From an uncultured Subdoligranulum sp. (GTDB lineage: Bacteria > Bacillota_A > Clostridia > Oscillospirales > Ruminococcaceae): 20,888 nucleotides of DNA. Each line of letters starts with the position of its first letter. The stretch's first letter is position 1. The notes beneath the pieces are model-generated. The model was not told the DNA's origin, did not search any database, and worked only from the letters and a program-made list of their open reading frames with translations. Below are positions 14,461 to 20,717 of this stretch, piece by piece. Position numbers and translations under genes: made by a program. The stretch spans positions 1-20,888 of the forward strand of contig NZ_CALADU010000138.1 in assembly GCF_937890665.1 (NCBI RefSeq), given 5' to 3'.

Positions 14461-14936
14461 AGCATCGTCCACTCTCTTTCGTCGGTCTCCTCGGCCTGAT
14501 ACAGGCGGCCGCCCCGCTTATACGCACGCAGCACAAAACTGGTCGCAGTGGAGATCACATCGTCCAGTGGCGACAGGCGCTTGGCCACAAAGAGGGCAAT
14601 TTCCTGAAAACTGCGGCCTTTGATGATGACCTGCAAATCATAGCTGCCGCTCATCAGCAAGACGGTATCCACCTCGTCAAAGCCCGCAATGGTGGTGGCA
14701 ATATCGTCGAATCCCCGGGATTTGTGGGGTGTCACACGCAGTTCAATCACCGCTTCTACCACATTCACGCCGGCCTGCTCCCAGTCCACCAGCGTTTCAT
14801 AACCGCGGATATAGCCCTTTGCCGCGGCCTCATCCATCATAGCCGCCACCTGCTCCGGCGTGGTATCCAGCATGGCCGCAATATCTTCGATGGGCATGCG
14901 GGCATTCTTCTCCAAAATGCGCAGCAATTCTTCCAT
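14457..14936 (-). CDS. Lrp/AsnC-family transcriptional regulator
   Basis: 159 residues. The N-terminal winged helix-turn-helix covers about 1-50 (MEELLRILEKNARMPIEDIA, then TTPEQVAAMMDEAAAKGYIR). The C-terminal RAM ligand-binding domain covers about 60-140 (VEAVIELRVTPHKSRGFDDI and 'LMSGSYDLQVIIKG', the Gly-x-Tyr-Asp-Leu signature). Family members bind DNA as dimers or octamers and respond to amino acids. AGAGGTG lies about 8 bases before the ATG. It is first in an operon with the aminotransferase (4-base overlap), ispE and spoIIR. The promoter -10 box is inside a 13-bp palindrome, a reasonable self-operator. The ligand is not known. Confidence 0.93.
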   Translation of the reverse strand: MEELLRILEKNARMPIEDIAAMLDTTPEQVAAMMDEAAAKGYIRGYETLVDWEQAGVNVVEAVIELRVTPHKSRGFDDIATTIAGFDEVDTVLLMSGSYDLQVIIKGRSFQEIALFVAKRLSPLDDVISTATSFVLRAYKRGGRLYQAEETDEREWTML

Positions 14937-14964
14937 ATTGATACACCTCTTTATGTATATATGG

Positions 14965-14977
14965 TGGTATTATACCA
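14965..14977 (-). promoter_or_regulatory. Promoter -10 box inside a palindrome, upstream of the Lrp-like gene
   Basis: TGGTATTATACCA is a perfect 13-bp palindrome about the central T. On the minus strand it contains TATAAT (14969-14974) with TG one base before it (extended -10). No good -35 was found 16-18 bp upstream, which fits an extended -10 promoter or one needing help. The start of transcription would be near 14962, about 26 bases before the ATG. Confidence 0.72.
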
Positions 14978-15019
14978 TACCCGCGCCGAGATTGCATCCT
15001 CTTTTTTGGCGCCATTACT

Positions 15020-15053
15020 AAAAAAGACCCCCGTGCCGTAACACGGGAGTCTT
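15020..15053 (-). terminator. Terminator at the end of the rhamnose operon
   Basis: AAGAC-CCCGTG (15024-15035) and CACGGG-GTCTT (15042-15053) with one mismatch pair and a 6-base loop, followed on the minus strand by T6 (A's at 15020-15025). It lies 17 bases past the stop of the membrane protein gene. Confidence 0.9.
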
Positions 15054-15070
15054 GTTGATCCTGTTGGGGA

Positions 15071-16039
15071 TTACCCTACCGCATCGTCGGATGCAGCGGC
15101 ATCACTGTTGCCTTCCTCGGAAGAAGTCGCCTGTGCGGCGTCGCCCTCCTCAGCAGCATCGGTATCGGCTTCTGCCGCCGGTTCGCTTTCCGCTTCCGGT
15201 GCCGGCGTAACCTGCGTCGCGTCACTGCCGGCCGTACTGCTGGCAGCATCCGTCATGGAAGAATTCAGCTGGCTTTCCACCATGCTCTGGGCGTCCTGCG
15301 TAACGGCCGCCGTGGGAGAGGGTTCCGGCGTAGCTTCCACCTTCATCTCGCTCTCCTGCAAAGCGGTGAGATACCATTCCCGGTTTTCGCCGCGGGTAAA
15401 GACGTAATCCATATATTTGACCGGATCCGTCGGCGCTGTCAGAGAAAGCTCACCGCTGGCACTGTTGCTTGCCGTGGGAACATACCCCACCGTCACATAC
15501 AGCTTGCCGCCGGAAGTGGCGATCTTTTCTACCTTCGGGGTGTACTGCGCCACCGAGCTGGTAACGGGGACCAGATAGCACTGTTTTTCTTCGTTGTACT
15601 GGTAGACAAATTCATCGGTGCTGAAGCTGCCTTCGCTCACCACATAGTCGGAGCCCAGCAGGTTGGCGATGTAGGTGTCGATCTCCAATTTCGGGATCAT
15701 GGCCGAACCGGTGTCGGGATCACGCTCGTACTGGTCCAAGCTGCCACCGTTCTTCTGAATCTCGTACACGGTACCCCAGATAGCGGCCTGTTTGAATACA
15801 CCGGGGTCCACTTCGTTGACGTCGTCAAAGGTCAGCGGATCCAGCATGACCATGCCGTACAGGCGGTCTTCGTAAGAGGCGCGGCGGCCGGAATCATCCA
15901 GTACGTTGCGCAGCGCCCCCACCAGCCAGCCAAACACCGTGAATAAACCGATGAGCGCTAACAGCAGCGAGATGCCGCCCAGAACCTGACGCGCCAAGCG
16001 GCGACTGTTGCGGACTTGTTCTTCTCTGTAATTTGCCAT
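15071..16039 (-). CDS. Unrecognised single-pass membrane protein with acidic tail
   Basis: 322 residues; no family recognised. A basic cytoplasmic start (MANYREEQVRNSRRLARQ) is followed by one membrane helix, about 18-43, and an extracytoplasmic region. Residues about 50-235 look folded: 'YGMVMLDPLTFDDVNEVDP', a Trp-containing stretch 'QAAIWGTVYEIQKNGGSLDQ' and 'GGKLYVTVGYVPTA'. From about 237 the chain is disordered, Ala/Glu/Ser/Thr/Asp-rich and strongly acidic, ending without a sorting signal. AGGAG lies about 14 bases before the ATG. It starts 60 bases after rfbB and ends at a terminator, so it is probably the last gene of the rhamnose operon. A cell-envelope role is plausible from topology and context only. 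Confidence 0.85.
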   Translation of the reverse strand: MANYREEQVRNSRRLARQVLGGISLLLALIGLFTVFGWLVGALRNVLDDSGRRASYEDRLYGMVMLDPLTFDDVNEVDPGVFKQAAIWGTVYEIQKNGGSLDQYERDPDTGSAMIPKLEIDTYIANLLGSDYVVSEGSFSTDEFVYQYNEEKQCYLVPVTSSVAQYTPKVEKIATSGGKLYVTVGYVPTASNSASGELSLTAPTDPVKYMDYVFTRGENREWYLTALQESEMKVEATPEPSPTAAVTQDAQSMVESQLNSSMTDAASSTAGSDATQVTPAPEAESEPAAEADTDAAEEGDAAQATSSEEGNSDAAASDDAVG

Positions 16040-16099
16040 TGTGGATTATGAAGCTCCTAAATCGATGGGCCAACGGCCCGAATGGACGAACCAAGCAGA

Positions 16100-17164
16100 T
16101 TACTTATTTTTATACATCTGCTCGTAATATTTCTGGTAATCACCACTGGTGACATGGCTCATCCACTCCGGGTGTGCCAGATACCAGTCGATGGTCAGGA
16201 CAATGCCCTTCTCAAACGGGGTCTCGGGATACCAGCCCAAATCTTCTTTGATCTTGGTGGGATCGATTCCATAGCGGCGGTCATGACCCAAACGGTCTGC
16301 CACATGGGTGATCAGTTCTTCGCTGATGCCTTCATCTTTCAGGCGGTCATGCAGCTGGGCGATGACCGTCTTGACAATGAAGATGTTGGGGCGCTCGTTG
16401 TGGCCGCCTACGTTGTAAACTTCGCCATCCTTGCCGCCGGTGGCCACCATATCGATAGCCTTGCAGTGGTCCATGACGTACAGCCAGTCACGAATCTGCA
16501 TACCGTCGCCGTATACCGGCAGCTTCTTGTGCTGCTTGGCGTTGTTGATCAGCAGCGGAATGAGCTTTTCGGGGAACTGATAGGGACCATAGTTGTTGGA
16601 GCAGCGGGTGATGTTCATCGGCATGCCGTAAGTATCATGGAATGCCTTGACAAACATATCGGCGCTGGCCTTGCTGGCCGAATAGGGGCTGTGCGGGCAC
16701 AGCGGCGTGGTCTCCATGAAATAGCCCTCGGCACCCAGCGCACCATAGACTTCATCGGTGGAAACCTGCAGATACTTCTTGCCCTCTTTCCACGTCTTGG
16801 CCTCGGCATCGTACCAAGCGTCCTTGCAGCACTGCAGCAGGTTGACAGTACCCAGCACGTTGCTTTCCACAAAAATTTCGGGATTCTTAATGCTGCGGTC
16901 CACATGGCTCTCGGCTGCAAAGTTGATCACATAGTCGGGATCGTACTTAGCAATCAGGTCGGTGACCAGCGCTTTGTCGCAGATGTCCCCCTGCACAAAG
17001 ATGTGGCGTGCATCGCCTTCGATATCCTGCAAGTTCTCGAGGTTGCCGGCATAGGTCAGCTTATCGAGGTTGATCAGGCGGATGTCTTCATATTTGTCCA
17101 ACATGTAATGGACGAAGTTAGAACCGATAAAGCCGGCACAGCCGGTGACAAGATAGGTTTTCAT
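16100..17164 (-). CDS. rfbB: dTDP-glucose 4,6-dehydratase
   Basis: Converts dTDP-glucose to dTDP-4-keto-6-deoxyglucose, the second step to dTDP-rhamnose. 354 residues, extended short-chain dehydrogenase fold. The NAD-binding glycine motif is TGCAGFIGSN (7-16). Catalytic elements are VSTDEVYG (134-141), with the Thr-Asp-Glu triad of dehydratases, and YSASK (161-165). Family stretches 'NYGPYQFPEKLIPLLI' and 'GHDRRYGIDPTKI' follow. The start at 17164 (MKTYLVTG) is chosen over an in-frame ATG ten codons upstream that would lie in rfbD; GGAGAA is about 12 bases before it. It follows rfbD by 7 bases. Confidence 0.97.
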   Translation of the reverse strand: MKTYLVTGCAGFIGSNFVHYMLDKYEDIRLINLDKLTYAGNLENLQDIEGDARHIFVQGDICDKALVTDLIAKYDPDYVINFAAESHVDRSIKNPEIFVESNVLGTVNLLQCCKDAWYDAEAKTWKEGKKYLQVSTDEVYGALGAEGYFMETTPLCPHSPYSASKASADMFVKAFHDTYGMPMNITRCSNNYGPYQFPEKLIPLLINNAKQHKKLPVYGDGMQIRDWLYVMDHCKAIDMVATGGKDGEVYNVGGHNERPNIFIVKTVIAQLHDRLKDEGISEELITHVADRLGHDRRYGIDPTKIKEDLGWYPETPFEKGIVLTIDWYLAHPEWMSHVTSGDYQKYYEQMYKNK

Positions 17165-17171
17165 AGATAAA

Positions 17172-18074
17172 TCATTCTCCGTTCCAGTTTGCAAAAAAGT
17201 CCTTCAGCGCTTCCTGCCAGTCGCGCATGGTATCTCCAACGGTGCAGCGCAGCATACGGTTTTCCAATGCGCTCCACGCAGGGCGGTTAGCGCTTTCGGG
17301 GTGTGCTGCCGCATATTCCTCACTGGTGCATGGAATCACCTTGCAGTTCAGTCCCGCACCTTCCATAATCGCCTTGGCAAAGTCAGCCCAGCTGCAGATG
17401 CCGTTGCCCGTGCAATGGTAAATGCCATAATCATGGCTGATGGCCAATTTCAGAATATGGTAAGCAAGGTCCACCGCATTGGTGGGATTGCCCATCTGGT
17501 CGTTGACAACGGTAATTTTTTCATGGGTTTTGCCCAGATTGACCATCGTCTTCACGAAGTTTTTACCATAATAGCTGTACAGCCATGCCGTGCGTACAAT
17601 GATATGGCGGCGGCAGAACTGTTCCACATATTGCTCGCCCAGCAGTTTCGTCTGGCCGTAGGCCGAGATCGGTGCCGGCACCGCGCATTCATCCAGCGCC
17701 ACACCGCCATTGGGCGCACCGGAGAACACATAGTCGGTGGAAATATGAATCAGCCGCGCATTGACCTTGTCACAGGCCAGCGCCAGATTGCGCGGTCCGA
17801 TGGCGTTGACCCGAAAAGCTGCATCCCGGGACGTTTCGCAGCCATTGACGTTGGTGAATGCCGCGCAGTTGATGACCGTGTCGGGCTGATGGCGGCGGAC
17901 ATAGCTGATGGTTGCCTCCCGATCGGTAATGTCCAGCTCATCCACATCTACCGGGATGACCGTGGCCTTACGCAGCCGCTCCGGCAAGGGGCCCAGTACA
18001 CAGCCTTCCTCCGCCAGTTGGTGCTGCAGTTCGGTGCCAAGCTGTCCCCGACACCCTGTAATCAAAATCTTCAT
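17172..18074 (-). CDS. rfbD: dTDP-4-dehydrorhamnose reductase
   Basis: Reduces dTDP-4-keto-rhamnose to dTDP-L-rhamnose, the last step of the pathway. 300 residues. It starts MKILITGCRGQLGTEL (nucleotide-binding GxxGxxG at 7-13), has HISTDYVFSG (110-119) and the catalytic Y139-x3-K143 in SAYGQTKLLGE. 'RTAWLYSYYGKNFVKTM' and 'VVNDQMGNPTNAVDLA' are also typical of the family. GAGAGGG precedes the ATG. It lies between rfbA (11 bases upstream) and rfbB (7 bases downstream), so all three are surely one transcript. Its substrate needs the 3,5-epimerase RfbC, which is not encoded here. Confidence 0.96.
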   Translation of the reverse strand: MKILITGCRGQLGTELQHQLAEEGCVLGPLPERLRKATVIPVDVDELDITDREATISYVRRHQPDTVINCAAFTNVNGCETSRDAAFRVNAIGPRNLALACDKVNARLIHISTDYVFSGAPNGGVALDECAVPAPISAYGQTKLLGEQYVEQFCRRHIIVRTAWLYSYYGKNFVKTMVNLGKTHEKITVVNDQMGNPTNAVDLAYHILKLAISHDYGIYHCTGNGICSWADFAKAIMEGAGLNCKVIPCTSEEYAAAHPESANRPAWSALENRMLRCTVGDTMRDWQEALKDFFANWNGE

Positions 18075-18085
18075 CGTAAACCCTC

Positions 18086-18970
18086 TCAGTACAGCAGCTT
18101 ATCATCCGCAACATTCTTCAGATGCTGCCCATAAGGCGATTTGCCGTAACGCGCTGCACTCTCCAGCAGCTTTTCTTTGGTAATCCATCCGTACTTGTAC
18201 GCGATCTCTTCGGGCGCCGAAATCTTGATGCCCTGCCGCTGTTCCACCGTCTGTACGAAGGTCGCTGCTTCCACCAGCGAGTCCATCGTGCCGGTATCCA
18301 GCCAGGCATAGCCGCGTCCCAGCAACTGCACATCCAGCTTGCCCTGCTCCAGGTACATCGCGTTCAGCGTGGTGATCTCCAATTCGCCGCGGGCGCTGGG
18401 CTTGACCTGCTTCGCCATCGCCACCACGTCTTTGTTATAGAAATACAGACCGGTGACCGCGTAGTTGCTCTTGGGATGTTCCGGCTTTTCTTCAATGGAA
18501 GTAGCCCGGCCCTCTTTGTCGAAGGAGACCACACCGAACCGCTCGGGGTCATTGACATAGTAGCCGAACACCGTGCTGCGGCCTGCTTCCGCATTGGCAG
18601 CAGCGGCTTTCAACCGCTTGGAGAAACCGGCGCCATAGAAAATGTTGTCGCCCAACACCATGGCACAGCAATCCCCATCAATAAATTCCTCGCCCAGCAG
18701 GAAGGCCTGCGCCAATCCGTCCGGGCTGGGCTGCACCTTGTATTGCAGATGCAGACCGTACTGGCTGCCGTCCCCCAACAAGGCCTCAAACCGGGGCGTA
18801 TCGGTGGGGGTGGAAATGATGAGAATATCCTGAATGCCCGCCAACATCAAGGTGGACAACGGATAATAGATCATCGGTTTGTCGTATACAGGCAGCAGCT
18901 GTTTGGAGGTGACCATCGTCAGCGGGTACAGTCTTGTGCCGGCACCACCGGCAAGGATAATCCCTTTCAT
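18086..18970 (-). CDS. rfbA: Glucose-1-phosphate thymidylyltransferase
   Basis: Joins dTTP and glucose-1-phosphate to give dTDP-glucose, the committed step to dTDP-rhamnose. 294 residues, the normal length. The nucleotidyl-transfer loop [13 protein letters not shown] (6-18) is followed by [20 protein letters not shown] (22-41). Substrate and metal residues lie in VLGDNIFYG (Asp108, Asn109). '[19 protein letters not shown]' and '[13 protein letters not shown]' complete the RmlA pattern. AAGGAG lies about 8 bases before the ATG. First gene of rfbA-rfbD-rfbB, with a promoter at 19064-19092. Confidence 0.97.
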   Translation of the reverse strand: MKGIILAGGAGTRLYPLTMVTSKQLLPVYDKPMIYYPLSTLMLAGIQDILIISTPTDTPRFEALLGDGSQYGLHLQYKVQPSPDGLAQAFLLGEEFIDGDCCAMVLGDNIFYGAGFSKRLKAAAANAEAGRSTVFGYYVNDPERFGVVSFDKEGRATSIEEKPEHPKSNYAVTGLYFYNKDVVAMAKQVKPSARGELEITTLNAMYLEQGKLDVQLLGRGYAWLDTGTMDSLVEAATFVQTVEQRQGIKISAPEEIAYKYGWITKEKLLESAARYGKSPYGQHLKNVADDKLLY

Positions 18971-19063
18971 CGTTACAACTCCTTAAACTGAATTTGACCA
19001 GTGCGCGCCGCCCATCCCACGGGTGGTTCCCACAGGGGCATAATCTCACACAATATTGAAGTT

Positions 19064-19092
19064 ATTATACCGCATTTATCCCCCCAGCGCAA
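19064..19092 (-). promoter_or_regulatory. Promoter of the rhamnose operon
   Basis: On the minus strand: TTGCGC (19087-19092), 17-bp spacer, TATAAT (19064-19069). The -10 is consensus, the -35 matches TTGACA at four of six. Transcription would start near 19057, leaving an 87-base leader before rfbA. It diverges from the promoter at 19169-19197; about 76 bp separate the two -35 boxes. Confidence 0.78.
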
Positions 19093-19168
19093 GGGGAAAA
19101 TCCCGCCTGCCTGCCAAGGAACCGCGGCGGCAGTTGTTTCCAGTTTGTTACCATTTGTTTACGAACGC

Positions 19169-19197
19169 TTGACGCAGGCCAAGTCATATGATACAAT
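19169..19197 (+). promoter_or_regulatory. Promoter of the lipoprotein-sortase genes
   Basis: TTGACG (19169-19174), 17-bp spacer, TACAAT (19192-19197), with TG one base before the -10 (extended -10). Transcription would start near 19204, leaving a leader of about 78 bases. Confidence 0.82.
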
Positions 19198-19215
19198 ATA
19201 CGCAGTGTAATTGAC

Positions 19216-19257
19216 GATGGCTATGTACGCCATCTTGTATATAAAGTTTTGAACTTT
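19216..19257 (+). promoter_or_regulatory. Leader with two small hairpins before the lipoprotein gene
   Basis: GATGGC (19216-19221) pairs with GCCATC (19229-19234) and AAAGTT (19243-19248) pairs with AACTTT (19252-19257). Both are short 6-bp stems in the 5' untranslated region. No known riboswitch or leader family was recognised. Confidence 0.4.
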
Positions 19258-19270
19258 GAATTTTAAGGAG

Positions 19271-19295
19271 GCGTTTTCGCGTTGAAACGCTTTTT
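19271..19295 (+). promoter_or_regulatory. Hairpin around the TTG start codon with T run
   Basis: GCGTTT (19271-19276) pairs with AAACGC (19285-19290) and is followed by TTTTT (19291-19295). The TTG start codon (19282-19284) is in the loop and the last G of AAGGAGG (19265-19271) is in the stem. The layout resembles a weak intrinsic terminator or a translation-limiting hairpin placed on the start site. The stem is only 6 bp, so this could be chance. Confidence 0.4.
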
Positions 19296-19620
19296 GTGTG
19301 CGGCCTTTTTTATTGCGCTGGTTGCGCTGTTGGCCGCATGTGGGGTGCTGAACAAGGCCAATGATCCCGCACAGTCTACGGCTACGCCGACCAGTTCTAC
19401 CTCTCGCACCCAGCATAGTGATACCGTCACTGTCAATGAAACCACGGCTAAAGTGGATGTGGTAACGGCACAGAGCAGCCAGACCCCCACTTCCACCGCA
19501 GAGCCTTCCCAAAATGTCCCCACTCCGGCCACCGGCGATTTCCCCGTATTGTATCTGGCGGGCATCGTTGGCCTGATCCTTATTTGTTCGGCGGGACTTT
19601 TGATGTTGCGAAAGATTTGA
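19282..19620 (+). CDS. Small lipoprotein with C-terminal sortase signal
   Basis: 112 residues, no known domain. Residues 1-20 form a lipoprotein signal peptide: MKRF, a hydrophobic core and the lipobox LAAC with Cys20. Residues 21-80 are a Thr/Ser/Pro/Gln-rich linker without predicted fold. Residues 81-112 form a cell-wall sorting signal: TPATG (81-85), Asp, a hydrophobic stretch (87-109) and the basic tail RKI. A class B sortase follows 67 bases later, so it is the likely enzyme; clostridial class B sortases are known to use (S/P)PxTG-like motifs. The start must be TTG because an in-frame TAA lies six codons upstream; AAGGAGG is 10 bases before. If both signals work, Cys20 would be lipidated and Thr84 joined to the wall or another amine. 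It could also be only a lipoprotein with a membrane tail. Confidence 0.88.
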   Translation: MKRFLCAAFFIALVALLAACGVLNKANDPAQSTATPTSSTSRTQHSDTVTVNETTAKVDVVTAQSSQTPTSTAEPSQNVPTPATGDFPVLYLAGIVGLILICSAGLLMLRKI

Positions 19621-19625
19621 TATAC

Positions 19626-19648
19626 AACGCCCTGCGGGGCGTTTTTTT
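19626..19648 (+). terminator. Terminator between the lipoprotein and sortase genes
   Basis: AACGCCC (19626-19632) and GGGCGTT (19637-19643), 7 bp with a 4-base loop, followed by T7 (19642-19648). No separate sortase promoter was seen in the next 40 bases, so it probably lets a fraction of transcripts through, giving more substrate than enzyme. Confidence 0.85.
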
Positions 19649-19687
19649 ATTATTACCTTCTATTTTTGCTGAAAGGAGTCGTCTGTC

Positions 19688-20629
19688 GTGGCCAAACGGT
19701 ACCGCAGATTGCGGGGTGACACCGCCTACTATCCCTTTGCCGCCCGCACCGGCTTGCGCGCCCAGCAAAAGCGCCATGCCCGTCGACTTCGTATCGCCGG
19801 CGGCGCTGCTTTGCTGCTTGCAGGTGCCTTGTTCCTGCGGCAGACAGTTTTTCGCGGCGGACAGCCGGAACCGCCGGCGCCGGTTGCTCCCGTGGTGGAT
19901 CACGCCACTGAAGAATCCGCTCATGTGCAAATTCTCCCCGTAGCTGCCACCCGCGACGCGCTGTCCCGCACCGAGGAGGCCGACGCTGCCGCCCACACCA
20001 CACCGGAGGCAGCCGCCACCCCCGCCCCTGAACAAACGGCAAAGGTCTTGTCACAGTATCAAGCGCTCTATGAGCAGAATCCCGATCTGGTGGGATGGCT
20101 TCGGATTGAAGGGACCGGCATCGATCTGCCGGTGGTACAGACCCCCGGCGACAACGAGTATTATCTGCGCCGCGGCTTTGACGGGCTGTACGCCACCGGC
20201 GGCACACTGTTTTTGGACGAACAATGCAGCCTTGATCCAAACCTTCCCACCGCCAACTGGCTTATCTATGGCCACAACATGGCAGACGGCTCCATGTTCG
20301 GTCACTTGACCTACTACCGGGAGGAGTCCTTTTTCCGTCAGCACCCCACCTTCACCTTTGACACCTTATATGAAACAGGGACTTGGCAGGTGGTGGCAGC
20401 ATGGGACACAACCCTCGGAGCCGACGAACTGCCTTACTACACCTTTTTTGACGCCGACACCAAACTGGAATGGGAAAAACGCGTAAATGCCATACTGGAT
20501 CTCGCCCTGTACGATACCGGCGTAGTCCCGGAATACGGCCAGCAGTTGCTGACGCTTTCCACTTGCGGTGACACCCGTCTGAATACCGATACCCGTTTTG
20601 CCCTTTTGGCCGTGCGGGTGGAGGATTGA
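19688..20629 (+). CDS. Class B sortase
   Basis: Transpeptidase that cleaves a sorting motif and joins the threonine to an amine of the cell wall. 313 residues. A basic cytoplasmic start is followed by one membrane helix (about 36-50), a Pro/Ala/Glu-rich disordered spacer (about 57-118) and the catalytic domain. The domain starts YQALYEQNPDLVGWLRI, the class B lead-in, then 'IDLPVVQ' and 'DNEYYLRRGFDG'. Catalytic residues are His196 in IYGHNMADGSMFG, Cys293 in TLSTC and Arg303 in DTRFALLAVR. The start is GTG, with AAAGGAG about 10 bases upstream. The gene follows a small protein bearing TPATG, its probable substrate. The unusually long disordered spacer would set the active site some way from the membrane. 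Confidence 0.94.
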   Translation: MAKRYRRLRGDTAYYPFAARTGLRAQQKRHARRLRIAGGAALLLAGALFLRQTVFRGGQPEPPAPVAPVVDHATEESAHVQILPVAATRDALSRTEEADAAAHTTPEAAATPAPEQTAKVLSQYQALYEQNPDLVGWLRIEGTGIDLPVVQTPGDNEYYLRRGFDGLYATGGTLFLDEQCSLDPNLPTANWLIYGHNMADGSMFGHLTYYREESFFRQHPTFTFDTLYETGTWQVVAAWDTTLGADELPYYTFFDADTKLEWEKRVNAILDLALYDTGVVPEYGQQLLTLSTCGDTRLNTDTRFALLAVRVED

Positions 20630-20649
20630 AGCACGCGTCCCGCCGATTG

Positions 20650-20691
20650 GTCTTGCATTTTTGCCGGGAATCGGCTATGATGTTGCAAGAC
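20650..20691 (+). promoter_or_regulatory. Promoter of the YdbC-like gene within an inverted repeat
   Basis: TTGCAT (20653-20658), 17-bp spacer, TATGAT (20676-20681). Arms GTCTTGCA (20650-20657) and TGCAAGAC (20684-20691) pair over 8 bp and flank the promoter, overlapping the -35 and the expected start of transcription. A smaller GCCG/CGGC repeat lies in the spacer (about 20663-20675). No clear terminator for the sortase was seen in the 20 bases before. Confidence 0.7.
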
Positions 20692-20717
20692 AATACTATG
20701 AGAGGAGCCTGTGAAGT

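Noticed and set aside
13273..14499. Open frame of 408 codons on the plus strand opposite the aminotransferase
   Set aside because: Covers the same span as a gene with complete catalytic motifs and has none of its own.
16067..16079. GGGCC/GGCCC hairpin between rfbB and the membrane protein gene as a terminator
   Set aside because: Only 5 bp with a 3-base loop and no T run; the operon terminator is at 15020-15053.
16082..17170. Open frame of 362 codons on the plus strand opposite rfbB
   Set aside because: It has a few hydrophobic runs that suggest membrane segments, but these are the complement of rfbB codons and no start signal of note is present.
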